Source: a virus
Strand: one strand, 5' to 3'
IMG/VR virus record: IMGVR_UViG_3300009370_001221
Location: 171,364-235,363 of that record
DNA: 64,000 bases
In this document: positions 17,910 to 27,016 of the stretch, one piece after another
Numbering within the stretch: the first letter of the stretch is position 1
Layout: each line of letters opens with the position of its first letter
Program-made: the position numbers and the translations under genes
Notes under the pieces: generated by a model
Seen by the model: the letters and a program-made list of their open reading frames with translations, nothing else
Database searches by the model: none
What the model was told of the DNA's origin: nothing

Positions 17910-18601
17910 GTATGTTCCCAATCCTCTATGTGGTATACATAATCTCTATTAAACGGATCGGGCATACGCCGCCTCCACAATGCTTCTGCTAATGTATAGT
18001 CATTGCCTCCTTCTTCCATTCTGTCACCAAAGAATGTGATAGGAGTATTGTCAAAATCACGTAGTATTTGTGACTTATCCATACCAAGTTGTGCTATGTC
18101 TAAACCAGTCTCACCACCAACTGTTGCATATACTTCTTCAAACTGTTTATTAAACTGGTCCGCAATGCGATATCTTTCACGGGTTCGTTTATCATATTTG
18201 ACATACTCTCTGCGTTCTTCACTGTTCGCATTGCGTCCTACTATGCTAAAGTTAAGCATACCTGTGCGGTATTCAAAATGATTGCCAGTGCGTAACGGAA
18301 AATTACTAACTGCTAGGTGTGCCGACAACCATTTCTCTTGCTCATCAGTTATCCTAAACTCATTATGCCATACTTCTACACCATTTTCCCATACACTACT
18401 ACCTGAGCAGTTATAGCATCGCTTAATAGCATTGATTATATCCTCTCCTACTTGTTCTAGTGTTTTAGGATAGTCACTACCAGTAACTAAATGTACTTCG
18501 TGGCTTAAACAAAAGTCTATAAACCACTTTTCAAACGTGGGGTCAATTTTACTCCTGCTAGGAGTTAATGTTCCATCTACATCAAAAATAAATGCTCTCA
18601 T
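17876..18601 (-). CDS. Phosphomannomutase-like HAD phosphatase
   Basis: 241-aa HAD-superfamily protein resembling eukaryote-type phosphomannomutase. It has FIFDVDGTLTPSR (motif I, nucleophile Asp in DVDGT), VTGSDYPKTLEQVG (motif II region), a cap segment MLNFSIVGRNANSEER closely like the PMM cap, and FFGDRMEEGGNDYTLAEAL (motif IV acidic residues). In PMM this converts mannose-6-phosphate to mannose-1-phosphate. With the epimerase/aminotransferase set it would feed nucleotide-sugar synthesis. Confidence 0.8.
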   Translation of the reverse strand: MRAFIFDVDGTLTPSRSKIDPTFEKWFIDFCLSHEVHLVTGSDYPKTLEQVGEDIINAIKRCYNCSGSSVWENGVEVWHNEFRITDEQEKWLSAHLAVSNFPLRTGNHFEYRTGMLNFSIVGRNANSEERREYVKYDKRTRERYRIADQFNKQFEEVYATVGGETGLDIAQLGMDKSQILRDFDNTPITFFGDRMEEGGNDYTLAEALWRRRMPDPFNRDYVYHIEDWEHTWRTLENLTKS

Positions 18602-19863
18602 GTGAATAACCTATCAAATTGTGTTTGTGTATTTTCATTTGAAGAACTATAAACCCATATAGGCTCTACAAAACAGTCCTGCATATGCTCTTTGTCTCCG
18701 CCTTCCTCATTTTTCGGACGTTGTTTCATCCGCATACCAATTACTTCTTGTAATGGCATATCAAGTGTTTCCATATATTTCGTCATGGGATCACATACTC
18801 TATGCCGTTTGTTTTTAATATTTGCGTCTATAATATTTACCGCTATTACTCCAGTATTAGGATTTATTACTTTATTAATACGATCCAATGTCTCAAACAA
18901 ATAGTCGCTTAACCAATCATAAAAGTCATCATACTTAACCCAACTCTGATTTTCCTCTGCAATACCCTCGGCATATCGCTCCGTGCAAAAATATGGAGGA
19001 CTAGTAAATGCTAAATCATAATTTAATTGTGGCCAATTCATCGTTTCACTGGCTCTGAGATATATTAGTACCTCTTTACTGCCTGAAAAGTGGAAGTAGT
19101 CATCACCTATTTGGTTTGACCAAGTATTGCCTAATGCTTCTTCATAAAATATACATTGAGACATATAATTTTGGAATGTTTGCGGATTTGGATCACATCC
19201 AACATAAGTGTGAGCATTGCTTGCCCAAAACCCAGCAAGCCTATCTCCCCAACCGCAACTGCTGTCTAATATTGTTTTAGCATTAAACCTGTTGTAAACA
19301 TACTTTGCTACACTAGGTTTAAATTGTGTAGCAACATACGCACCGAGTCTAAATGCCTCTCGCCACTTTGTTTCATCAACATACTTGACCATACCTTCAC
19401 GCCAAAATGTCCAATTAAATTTGCGTAGTTTTTCCTCGTCGTTCCATACTGCTATTGGACTGGGGTCTTTCCATCCATTACATTGCAGTCTGTTTTCCTG
19501 ATGGAAATAGTTACTGATATCGTTATAGTAATGACCTAAATCAACTACATCCTTACAGTATTGTTGTACCGAGTAGTCATAATCGTTAAACTTATCCGTA
19601 ATATCTGTAGTGTATCCATATAGGAATTTATTGTGGTCACTGCTTCTTAATTTCAGAAATTTATCCGTAACTGTTTGTTCTGTTATTTGTTGTAATGGAA
19701 ATGGTACTTCTTTCTCCACAATATATTTGGCAAGAGCGTCTATCGCTTCGCTCTTCTCAAATTTACTCTTAAAGTCTTTCCACTCGTCCGCAGAAAAAAC
19801 GGGCAACCCACTAGGGGTCGCCCGCTCCTCCAATACCGATCTTGCGCCGGTTTCTTTTACCAT
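18598..19863 (-). CDS. DNA methyltransferase-like protein (SPPY motif)
   Basis: 421 aa. The SAM-binding motif I appears as LDSSCGWGDRLAGFWAS, followed by YVGCDPNPQTFQNYM, and the catalytic motif IV as LAFTSPPYFCTERY. SPPY is typical of N4-cytosine and some N6-adenine amino-methyltransferases. The N-terminal 150 residues are unfamiliar and may recognise the substrate. It overlaps its upstream neighbour by 7 bases and the HAD gene by 4. Target base and site cannot be read from sequence; a self-protection or regulatory DNA methylase is likely. Confidence 0.75.
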   Translation of the reverse strand: MVKETGARSVLEERATPSGLPVFSADEWKDFKSKFEKSEAIDALAKYIVEKEVPFPLQQITEQTVTDKFLKLRSSDHNKFLYGYTTDITDKFNDYDYSVQQYCKDVVDLGHYYNDISNYFHQENRLQCNGWKDPSPIAVWNDEEKLRKFNWTFWREGMVKYVDETKWREAFRLGAYVATQFKPSVAKYVYNRFNAKTILDSSCGWGDRLAGFWASNAHTYVGCDPNPQTFQNYMSQCIFYEEALGNTWSNQIGDDYFHFSGSKEVLIYLRASETMNWPQLNYDLAFTSPPYFCTERYAEGIAEENQSWVKYDDFYDWLSDYLFETLDRINKVINPNTGVIAVNIIDANIKNKRHRVCDPMTKYMETLDMPLQEVIGMRMKQRPKNEEGGDKEHMQDCFVEPIWVYSSSNENTQTQFDRLFT

Positions 19864-21950
19864 GTCCCTTTATATATTGCCATTACTTTGGCATTATCTT
19901 CACCACGGTAATGATTATAATCACTAGCGTAACTCAACTGCAGGTTGAACGTGCTAGATTTACTTACCGCTGTTGTGTAGGACATTGTGTAGTCGATTTC
20001 TCGACCGTCTGGTGTCATGTCTGCTATTACGCCATCAAAGTGTAACGCACCACGCTCTATCCTGAGGGGTTGTGAAACACCAAATTTAACGGCTGAATCC
20101 TCATCTATGGCATAATCAGCACTAACACCAAATCCCATAGCATGGAAGTCGTCCATGCCCTTAACATATCCATAACCAGCATCACCCTGTGCCAATGCGT
20201 AAGTCATGTTACCACTTAAAGTCCAATCTTTAATACTCTTAGAGCGCCGTATGTTAATGTATCGAGACTCTAAATTTGACATATTAAGCAAACTCTGTCC
20301 TGGTGCCCAGCCAAGTAGTGTGTTGTCAGTAGCGACTGCTATATCAGTAGCACCAAACGACATGCCTGCTACAAAGTCTTCTACTTGGCCGTATTCATCA
20401 GGCTGTCCTATGCCAAAGTTGAATGAGTTATCTTTACCAAACTCAAATGCTTTAAACATAGTTGTGTCATTAAATGAGAAGCCAACATTATTGCTATTAA
20501 TAATGCTATTGTTCATGACACTTAACTGATCCTTAACAAAACCCAACTGCCAAAAACGATCGCCTCTGCTACCGGCTTCACGTTGAGCAGTATTGTTATT
20601 GTTCTTTTTATTACCAGTAATATCGTTCACTTTTACTTTGATTTGGCCAGTACTACCACCTGGTGATAATAATGTTCCAAAAGTGCCATCTTGGTATACA
20701 ACAATCCAATCTAATCGGCGATCACCATTAGCATGAACTGGCATAAGCATTCCATTCATACCTGCTTTAGGTATCCCAGCAAAAATAGGAGTTCCAAGTC
20801 TGCGGAAAGTACCGTTGCCATTGTTTAACCAAATGCCACCATGCTGAGTTCCTACACTACCTCCAAAATTTCTGTAGTGATTGACATATAAGTCTTTATG
20901 GCCATCACCATTAATATCTAGCAACCTTGGCGGATGTCCTTTTGACCAAGACCCAACTATTGCACCAATATTGAACTGTTGTTTTTTGTGTAATTTACCG
21001 CCACCTCTGGTATATACTCTCATCCAACTATTCTGTGTGCAATCATCACCACACTCGCCATATACAAGTAAGTCATTACCGTTTTTAAGTATTAACCTGC
21101 CGTACATTGCTCCTGGGCCACCTGGCAATTTCTGTATTACAGTAAAATTTTTCCCGCCATGATTTTTCCATACAGTTAGACCACCACCAGGAACTACGCC
21201 ACCGCCACTTAATTGATGAGCAGTTGGTCGTGCCTCTCCAACAGTAATCATTTCCTTATAACCATCACCATCTAAATCTAGAAAAGCACCAGTAAATGCG
21301 CCAGTATTTCCTGACCATACACCTAAACTTTGTGCTATGCCATTACCTGGATGATTACCAAATGCTCCTGGTTGGAAATTAGAAAATATTGAAGTCCCTG
21401 CCTTAAACGTAATTAAGTCCAGTTTTCCATCTTTATCTATATCTTCAACGAGTGCATGATGCATTACTGCCCTGACACCAGAGAACGGTACGCAATTGCT
21501 ACTAGTGCAATTGAGTGGCGTCATTACGTCATCGGTGTATGGGTTGCCGTGCCCTACAATAATTGCTCGTTTAGAAAAGTAATCTCCATACCATTCTGTT
21601 GTAAGATTACGAATAGATCCACCCCTCCATTGCACATGATAAGAGCCATCAGGCCTACTCATAAAAACAAAAGGCCTAACAATTGGACTCACACTGTGAT
21701 TTCTATTCCACGAGTAAGCAGATTGTAGATTTAACACATCACTCTTGCCATCACCATTCCAATCACGTGAAACGTAATTGTTATGATCATACACATATTT
21801 CCATATATTGGGAATGTTTCCATGCCCTGCTTTGAATGAATAATTGTTACTCAAACCTCCAGCATGTGCATCAAATGGCATAAACAACCCTAACACCAAT
21901 ACAACACCTACAGCATACAAATACAACATCGACAATGAAATCTTCTTCAT
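19857..21950 (-). CDS. Large secreted FG-GAP/VCBS repeat protein
   Basis: 697 aa with a signal peptide ending at about AHA (GLFMPFDAHAGG). It has at least four FG-GAP-type calcium-binding units: DWNGDGKSDVL, DIDKDGKLDLI, DLDGDGYKEMI and DINGDGHKDLY. The C-terminal ~230 residues change character, with alternating polar/hydrophobic strands ending SSTFNLQLSYASDYNHY...IYKGTW, reminiscent of an outer-membrane beta-barrel or autotransporter end. It could be a virion adhesion protein or one inserted in the host envelope. Integrin-like propellers bind glycans or proteins; ligand unknown. Confidence 0.8.
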   Translation of the reverse strand: MKKISLSMLYLYAVGVVLVLGLFMPFDAHAGGLSNNYSFKAGHGNIPNIWKYVYDHNNYVSRDWNGDGKSDVLNLQSAYSWNRNHSVSPIVRPFVFMSRPDGSYHVQWRGGSIRNLTTEWYGDYFSKRAIIVGHGNPYTDDVMTPLNCTSSNCVPFSGVRAVMHHALVEDIDKDGKLDLITFKAGTSIFSNFQPGAFGNHPGNGIAQSLGVWSGNTGAFTGAFLDLDGDGYKEMITVGEARPTAHQLSGGGVVPGGGLTVWKNHGGKNFTVIQKLPGGPGAMYGRLILKNGNDLLVYGECGDDCTQNSWMRVYTRGGGKLHKKQQFNIGAIVGSWSKGHPPRLLDINGDGHKDLYVNHYRNFGGSVGTQHGGIWLNNGNGTFRRLGTPIFAGIPKAGMNGMLMPVHANGDRRLDWIVVYQDGTFGTLLSPGGSTGQIKVKVNDITGNKKNNNNTAQREAGSRGDRFWQLGFVKDQLSVMNNSIINSNNVGFSFNDTTMFKAFEFGKDNSFNFGIGQPDEYGQVEDFVAGMSFGATDIAVATDNTLLGWAPGQSLLNMSNLESRYINIRRSKSIKDWTLSGNMTYALAQGDAGYGYVKGMDDFHAMGFGVSADYAIDEDSAVKFGVSQPLRIERGALHFDGVIADMTPDGREIDYTMSYTTAVSKSSTFNLQLSYASDYNHYRGEDNAKVMAIYKGTW

Positions 21951-21964
21951 TTCCTTAACCTCGT

Positions 21965-22183
21965 TTATCTTTCTAAAATTACAAAAGAACCAAAATTACT
22001 ATCAAAGACCTGAAGCAAGTTTTCATAATCACTTGACATCATTTCTTTAATAATCTTTTCAGAATCAAGTCCCAACTGTCTTGCAAAACGTTCTGCGTAG
22101 GCCATTAATGCATATGCATTACCATCAGGCCCTGTGATATCAATCACAAGTTCTTTTTTGCGTCGTTTTTTACGAATTGTCAT
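21965..22183 (-). CDS. Small conserved phage-type protein, 72 aa
   Basis: Starts with a basic patch (TIRKKRRKKELV), then DITGPDGNAYALMAYAERFA and a helical end. I recall similar short proteins in marine T4-like phages but no function. It lies just downstream of the VWA gene on the same strand and is likely in its transcript. Confidence 0.6.
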   Translation of the reverse strand: MTIRKKRRKKELVIDITGPDGNAYALMAYAERFARQLGLDSEKIIKEMMSSDYENLLQVFDSNFGSFVILER

Positions 22184-22203
22184 TACTTTACACTCAATTT
22201 GGT

Positions 22204-23493
22204 TTATGACATGTGGGTTTCGTAGTAAGCATGGGCACCAAACGGCGGTACCGGTGCTCCTTCAATGCGGTGAGTGTGTATTATAAAACAAGTGTCACAA
22301 TACTTCTCATCGCCCCATGAACCCCACGGATAACCATCTGTGAACATAACTAACTTCTTAGGTTCAATGGCATTCTCTTTTAGATACTCGTATACTGCTT
22401 CAAAAGAAGTTCCACCGCCACCAACTATTTCATAACTGTGAATGTCATGTAAGTTGTCGGCAGTAAAATCCGCTTCATTATATACTTCAGTATCAAAGCA
22501 GAAGACCTTAATGTTAAACGTAGTGTAGGCGTCCATAATGCCTTTAATCTCTGAGAGGAAATCACGCACCATGTCTTCGCTTATGCTACCGCTAACATCA
22601 ATAGCAACTACTAAATCAATCGTTTCGTCTGGAACCATACCCGGCAACATAACGCCCGTATGCCACGCCTTGCGATTGGGTCGCATCCAACTAAAATCAC
22701 TTTTAATGGTGCTCTTAATTTGGACGTCCAACAAATCCCGCCAGTTCATTTTGGGCTCGGTTAATTCCTTAATCATCCGAGCAACACCAGCAGGAATATT
22801 TCCAGCACCAGCAGTCTGTGCGGCACTGAGAATTGCTTCTTTCATTTCGTCCTTAATCTCTTTACGCTCTTGGTCGGAAAGGACTGGCCGATCACCTGCG
22901 CCCTGCTCATCACCACTGCCACCACCCTCACCATCATCATCAAGGTGGTCGTCAAGGACTTTGTCGAGCAGATCTTCTATGTCAATCTTCTCAACATTTT
23001 CGTATAAGTCGTCATATACTTCTTCAAACGACTGGCCGTAGTATTTGGAATCGTGTATAATGGGAACCACATCAATTGGCTCACCAATTTTGTGCTGTAT
23101 CAAATCACCATTTACGCAGTAGTCTGCGGCAATGTTTGATAACTGCCCATCACGCTCGCCTCTGCGACCAATGTGATCATACACTACGTGAAGGACTTCG
23201 TGCCCAAACAGAAACTCTATCTGTTTCGGCGATAATTGTTTCAGGAACTTCGTGTTATAGTAAAACCTACGGCCATCTGTAGCGGCGGTAGGCAACCATC
23301 TATCAGCATTTACGAGTGTCAGGCGTGTAGCCAAATTACCGAAAAACGGCTCTTTGAGCAACAGCCCAATTCGTGCTGTAGTAAGGGACTCTCGAATTTC
23401 TTTATCAAGATCCCAGTCAGTTTCAAACCCAATCTCTAGATTAGGATTCTTTGCTAATTTGCTATCAGCGGTAGTTGAACTTGGGGAGGTCAT
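22204..23493 (-). CDS. Putative metallopeptidase-like/VWA-domain protein
   Basis: 429 aa. FLFGHEVLHVVYDHIGRR is an HExxH zinc-peptidase-like motif at about residue 90. After an acidic low-complexity linker, the C-terminal half is a VWA-like domain with the MIDAS sequence VVAIDVSGSIS and later GGGGTSFEAVY and MFTDGYPWG. This two-part layout is that of DUF2201-type proteins that partner MoxR AAA+ ATPases. The MoxR gene lies directly upstream on the same strand, with a dedicated promoter between them. Probable chaperone or maturation pair; target unknown. Confidence 0.85.
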   Translation of the reverse strand: MTSPSSTTADSKLAKNPNLEIGFETDWDLDKEIRESLTTARIGLLLKEPFFGNLATRLTLVNADRWLPTAATDGRRFYYNTKFLKQLSPKQIEFLFGHEVLHVVYDHIGRRGERDGQLSNIAADYCVNGDLIQHKIGEPIDVVPIIHDSKYYGQSFEEVYDDLYENVEKIDIEDLLDKVLDDHLDDDGEGGGSGDEQGAGDRPVLSDQERKEIKDEMKEAILSAAQTAGAGNIPAGVARMIKELTEPKMNWRDLLDVQIKSTIKSDFSWMRPNRKAWHTGVMLPGMVPDETIDLVVAIDVSGSISEDMVRDFLSEIKGIMDAYTTFNIKVFCFDTEVYNEADFTADNLHDIHSYEIVGGGGTSFEAVYEYLKENAIEPKKLVMFTDGYPWGSWGDEKYCDTCFIIHTHRIEGAPVPPFGAHAYYETHMS

Positions 23494-23522
23494 ATGTCTA
23501 TATTACCATTTAATATACTTAT

Positions 23523-23574
23523 ATTATAGCATTTATCTGCTAATCTGTCACGGAAAATAGTGCTGTAAGTGCTT
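23523..23574 (-). promoter_or_regulatory. Promoter with AAGCACTTA box upstream of VWA gene
   Basis: On the minus strand GTGACA is followed, after exactly 17 bases, by TATAAT preceded by TGC (extended -10). The box AAGCACTTA (23566-23574) lies 14 bases upstream of the -35. The same arrangement occurs before the 24780-25190 and 29973-30263 genes. Confidence 0.75.
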
Positions 23575-23579
23575 GAATT

Positions 23580-23619
23580 GGCAGGCAGTACTGAGGCATT
23601 GCGCCCGTTCCTGCCTGCC
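23580..23619 (-). terminator. Hairpin after MoxR gene
   Basis: Nine-base perfect inverted repeat (GGCAGGCAG ... CTGCCTGCC) with a 22-base loop, right after the MoxR stop in the direction of transcription. No long T-run follows, so it may be a weak terminator or an mRNA-stabilising end rather than a classic intrinsic terminator. Confidence 0.5.
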
Positions 23620-23630
23620 TCCCAAGTATC

Positions 23631-24758
23631 CTATGCCTCCATTGCCGAAATGACGTATTTTCCAAACCGCTTGTGGAACTCATCAAACGACTTGAGTTTA
23701 CCAGGCACTAGCGGCAGGTTGTAGTTCGTAAGGGCCATTTTCGCGCCCATTACCGTCACCTCTGTAAGGAAGTTATCCATCATGAAACGGAAGAAGTTGT
23801 CGCACATTGCATGCCATTCCTTACCAGGATTCTGCTTCTTGGCCTTCTTGTAGGAATCACGCAACTCGTAACACATCGAGATGGTTAGCGAGTACATTGC
23901 AGACACTTCTTTCACTTCAAGTTTGGTCACCGTGCCGTCAAGTATATCTGACGGGTTGGGCAATTTGCCTGAATGCTTTCGGTGAGCGTTAAACTTGACA
24001 GCCAGGCCTTCACCAACCGTACCAGCAACCAAGTCTGTGATTTCGCTCTCCGTCATATCCGGATCGCCATCTTCTTCCTGAAGTAACTCACTCACAAACA
24101 CCCAGGATCGCGGTGTGGCAAACGAGCGTTCGTTGCTACCCGCATCAAAATTGTAGAGATCGTTCTTTGAGAAGGTCAGGTAACCCAACACATCGGGATG
24201 AATCTGATGTTCAACTGCCCACTCCTGCCACGTATCAAAATCTGCGGACACTTCAACATGGACGAAACGGTTTGCCAACGGGGAGGGCATTCTGTAAGTG
24301 ACGCCACGGTCAGTCTCACGGTTCCCTGCCGCTACGATAACACAGTTATCGGGCAATTTGTAAGTACCAATTCGTCCGTTGAGCACCAACTGATAAGCGG
24401 CGGCCTGAGTTGCCATCGGAGCAGAGTTTAACTCGTCCAAAAACAATATGACGATGTCGTGTTCTGCGGCCTGTTCCGCTGTGGGAAGATCCACAGGGTG
24501 TGCCCAGGACATTGTATTCGCGGCCTGGTTGTAATACGGAATACCACGCAAGTCGGTGGGTTCCATCAAAGCCATACGCAGGTCGATAAGCCAACCATTC
24601 TTAAAAGAGCCAGTAATCTGCTCCATAAGGTCACTCTTACCAATGCCTGGCGGCCCCCATACAAATATTGGTCGCTTCCGCTTCATTGCGCGGCGGATTG
24701 ACTTCTCCGCTCCACGCAGGGTGACGGTGCGAACTTCGGCTTGTGCTGATTGTGCCAT
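23631..24758 (-). CDS. MoxR-like AAA+ ATPase
   Basis: 375-aa AAA+ ATPase of the MoxR type. Walker A is WGPPGIGKSDLM, Walker B IVILFLDELNSAP, and sensor 1 lies in CVIVAAGNRETDRG. The region around VTYRMPSPLANRFVHVEV corresponds to the arginine-finger segment. An AGAGGA ribosome-binding site precedes the ATG. Together with the VWA protein it forms a MoxR-VWA chaperone-like pair. The GC of this gene is visibly higher than the surroundings (a sampled 60-base line at 24001 is about 55% GC). Confidence 0.9.
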   Translation of the reverse strand: MAQSAQAEVRTVTLRGAEKSIRRAMKRKRPIFVWGPPGIGKSDLMEQITGSFKNGWLIDLRMALMEPTDLRGIPYYNQAANTMSWAHPVDLPTAEQAAEHDIVILFLDELNSAPMATQAAAYQLVLNGRIGTYKLPDNCVIVAAGNRETDRGVTYRMPSPLANRFVHVEVSADFDTWQEWAVEHQIHPDVLGYLTFSKNDLYNFDAGSNERSFATPRSWVFVSELLQEEDGDPDMTESEITDLVAGTVGEGLAVKFNAHRKHSGKLPNPSDILDGTVTKLEVKEVSAMYSLTISMCYELRDSYKKAKKQNPGKEWHAMCDNFFRFMMDNFLTEVTVMGAKMALTNYNLPLVPGKLKSFDEFHKRFGKYVISAMEA

Positions 24759-24779
24759 AGTTTTTCCTCTTACTTGGGT

Positions 24780-25190
24780 TTACAAAATGCCTTTCCGCCC
24801 AGCGGAATAGCCTTTGAGATAAACGGTGCCATACTCATTTACACAACTGGCACCAATATCTTCTGCGAAAATATTGCCACGGACACCATTTTTCACGGGA
24901 GCCTTCCAACTACCCTTCAAAATGTCGCCGTTCTCCATATTCACGAACGTGTGAACAGTAGTCTGGCCGTACTCAACTCCAGTGTTCTCTTCGCCAACAA
25001 TGTCAGGATCGCCATTTTTCCAGTGACGGTGCATTGTAACGACTTTCGCGTATTTCTTGCCAAAAATGACGTCAACTTCGTTGGAAGGACCATGGGTGTA
25101 TCCCATCAATTTCCAGTAATTGTCATTCATGGTTTGGACCATACTTACATATTCAACTATGCGGTCCATCATTTCTCGTTCGGGTATCAT
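24780..25190 (-). CDS. Hypothetical protein, 136 aa, upstream of MoxR gene
   Basis: No recognised domain. A mixed alpha/beta protein with MIPEREMMDRIVEYV at the start and a strand-rich end (GASCVNEYGTVYLKGYSAG). It is the first gene of the MoxR transcript and lies behind a promoter with the AAGCACTTA boxes. Function unknown; a partner or client of the MoxR-VWA pair is possible. Confidence 0.65.
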   Translation of the reverse strand: MIPEREMMDRIVEYVSMVQTMNDNYWKLMGYTHGPSNEVDVIFGKKYAKVVTMHRHWKNGDPDIVGEENTGVEYGQTTVHTFVNMENGDILKGSWKAPVKNGVRGNIFAEDIGASCVNEYGTVYLKGYSAGRKGIL

Positions 25191-25228
25191 ATACTTGGGT
25201 TCCTATTGATTCCTTAACTTGTTCTACT

Positions 25229-25314
25229 ATTATAGCAGATTCCTGTCAGAAGTCTACCTTTTTGGGCCGATAAGTGCTTGATTTCATTGATTTTTCACAT
25301 TTTTTTAAGTCATT
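25229..25314 (-). promoter_or_regulatory. Promoter with two AAGCACTTA-type boxes
   Basis: Minus strand: GTAGAC, 17 bases, TATAAT with TGC in front. AAGCACTTA lies 13 bases upstream of the -35 (25271-25279) and a diverged copy, AATGACTTA, 35 bases further up (25306-25314). Confidence 0.7.
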
Positions 25315-25355
25315 GATTTTAAAGGCTTTTTTCGATCTGGGTAAATATTGATGTT

Positions 25356-26078
25356 ATGACACAACAGATCTGGGTTCACGACAGGCTCGATGAAGCATTG
25401 CCATTCTGTGTTCAGACCATAGGCAAGAATGGTAGTACTCGATTACACAAGTGGCTAAACCATTACGAATTTACAAATGCCCGATGGGATTTTGTCGGCA
25501 ATCACGATATCTATAAGCATTTTCCTACCTATGTTTTTATACAAGATCCTATCGATAGATTCGTAAAAGGATTCGCTGAACTAATTAGTAATTTGCGGCC
25601 TGCTTATGATGTAGGTTCACAAGCAGGAGATCCTACCAATATAATAGCATCACCAGCATCAGAGCATGTTAATATTAAGGAAGTATTAAATAAAATGCCT
25701 ACAGATGCTGTAGATGCATTTTTATTTCATTTTCTTCAACATTTAGATATGTACATGCGTGATTATCATCTTAAATTACAGATTAGTATATTAACATCAT
25801 TGTCTAGTTTTAATTTAGAATATGAAGTATTAAAGATAGACGATATAGATAACTTTCACAATATAGCTAAAGAAAAACACGCCCAACATTTTGCTGAGCG
25901 TGTTGATGGACATGCTAATGGATTAATACCTATTGATCCAGAGCGTGTAGAAGATTCTGACCGCCAATTTATAGAAGATCGTGTTCACAAAATCTTAGTT
26001 GACCATTTAGATGGTGAACTCTCGGCTATCCGAGAGTATCTCTTACCTGATTTGGGTTTGTGGGATCTTCTTAATTAA
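25356..26078 (+). CDS. Sulfotransferase-like protein, 240 aa
   Basis: Single plus-strand gene among minus-strand genes. PFCVQTIGKNGSTRLHKWL fits the position of a PAPS 5'-phosphosulfate loop, and TYVFIQDPIDRFVKGFAELI resembles the 3'-phosphate motif with Arg and a following helix. The C-terminal part is helical. No strong ribosome-binding site is seen. It is convergent with the 26071 gene (8-base overlap). Assignment is tentative; it may have been acquired independently of its neighbours. Confidence 0.5.
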   Translation: MTQQIWVHDRLDEALPFCVQTIGKNGSTRLHKWLNHYEFTNARWDFVGNHDIYKHFPTYVFIQDPIDRFVKGFAELISNLRPAYDVGSQAGDPTNIIASPASEHVNIKEVLNKMPTDAVDAFLFHFLQHLDMYMRDYHLKLQISILTSLSSFNLEYEVLKIDDIDNFHNIAKEKHAQHFAERVDGHANGLIPIDPERVEDSDRQFIEDRVHKILVDHLDGELSAIREYLLPDLGLWDLLN

Positions 26079-26565
26079 TACACATTCCTTTAAATGATTC
26101 GCACTCCCATGCCCACCAGTGATTTGCCCTTTTTGGGTCACCAGTATCTCTATCAAAAGGAATATCTATATTAGATGTTTTCGAAATATGTTTATAAGCA
26201 TCACGTGGTATTGCAAAATAGTAAAATTTATTTTGCTTGCGTTCGTAAACTTGAATACGTAGTGTACCAGTTTTTCCGGAAACGCTTGTTATTGGAGCGC
26301 CGTATTGTCTTCCATAATTATGTGTTCGAGCAGATGCCATTTTACAATCAGAACCATCACTTAAATCTGCCTGATCTTCTGATATAACTTTATACTTGCC
26401 TACTTTTGCCACAGCGTTTTCAAAACAAGTACTAACCTCTAATAGACCGCCTTCTAATAGCAATCTTACTGTTTTCTTATCATAACTGCGCCACTTTGGT
26501 AGATACTTCATGAAATTTTTAAAATGGGCAATTTCTAAATGAAGGACATCGCCTTTTGTTGCCAT
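26071..26565 (-). CDS. Hypothetical protein, 164 aa
   Basis: Basic and aromatic, with GSDCKMASARTHNYGRQYG, a strand-rich YERKQNKFYYFAIPRDAY and NHWWAWECESF near the C-terminus. The middle is faintly reminiscent of endonuclease-like proteins, but I cannot name a family. It overlaps the convergent sulfotransferase-like gene by 8 bases. Confidence 0.6.
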   Translation of the reverse strand: MATKGDVLHLEIAHFKNFMKYLPKWRSYDKKTVRLLLEGGLLEVSTCFENAVAKVGKYKVISEDQADLSDGSDCKMASARTHNYGRQYGAPITSVSGKTGTLRIQVYERKQNKFYYFAIPRDAYKHISKTSNIDIPFDRDTGDPKRANHWWAWECESFKGMCIN

Positions 26566-26650
26566 AATATTTCGCTAATGTGGCGTGTTGTCTTCTATTA
26601 AAGAAAAACGTGTAATGCCATTACTAACATTACGAGACACAATGCTTCCA

Positions 26651-26953
26651 TTATTTTATCCGTGGATCAACTTGCATGATGTGGACGTTATCTTTTTCAT
26701 CTCTTCGTACTGAGATTGTTTTGCCGTTCCGTACTGCATAAGAATTAGCGGCACTATACGCGGCACATCCACCACCTATATCCCGTCTCTTTGAACTTGG
26801 GTCACTTGCTGGAACTGTGAAACCATATCCAGGACCTTTATCAAAAACCGCCTCCATCTGGCGAGACCATTTACCTCTTGAGCGACCCCTAATCGGAGGA
26901 AAATCACTCGGCTTCATTTTCTTGACTTTATAAACTACTTTTTTATTTGGCAT
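26651..26953 (-). CDS. Hypothetical basic protein, 100 aa
   Basis: The N-terminus is Lys-rich (NKKVVYKVKKMKPSDFPP), followed by RGRSRGKWSRQMEAVFDKG and a Gly/Ser-rich middle. Probably a small DNA- or RNA-associated phage protein. No recognised family. Confidence 0.55.
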   Translation of the reverse strand: MPNKKVVYKVKKMKPSDFPPIRGRSRGKWSRQMEAVFDKGPGYGFTVPASDPSSKRRDIGGGCAAYSAANSYAVRNGKTISVRRDEKDNVHIMQVDPRIK

Positions 26954-26984
26954 TACTATTACCTGTTGTTAAAATATGAAAAGT

Positions 26985-27007
26985 ATGGGGGGCATTGCGC
27001 CCCCCAT
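26985..27007 (-). terminator. GC-rich hairpin after HTH gene
   Basis: Eight-base stem of ATGGGGGG with CCCCCCAT and a seven-base loop, immediately downstream of the 27017-27271 gene in its direction of transcription, followed by ATACTTTTC. It stands out in an AT-rich region and is a likely terminator or 3'-end stabiliser. Confidence 0.65.
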
Positions 27008-27016
27008 GATTGTTGC

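Noticed and set aside
26598-26651. 17-codon hydrophobic frame with a TAATG junction after the 26651 gene
   Set aside because: Too short and without its own ribosome-binding site; the overlap could be chance in AT-rich sequence.
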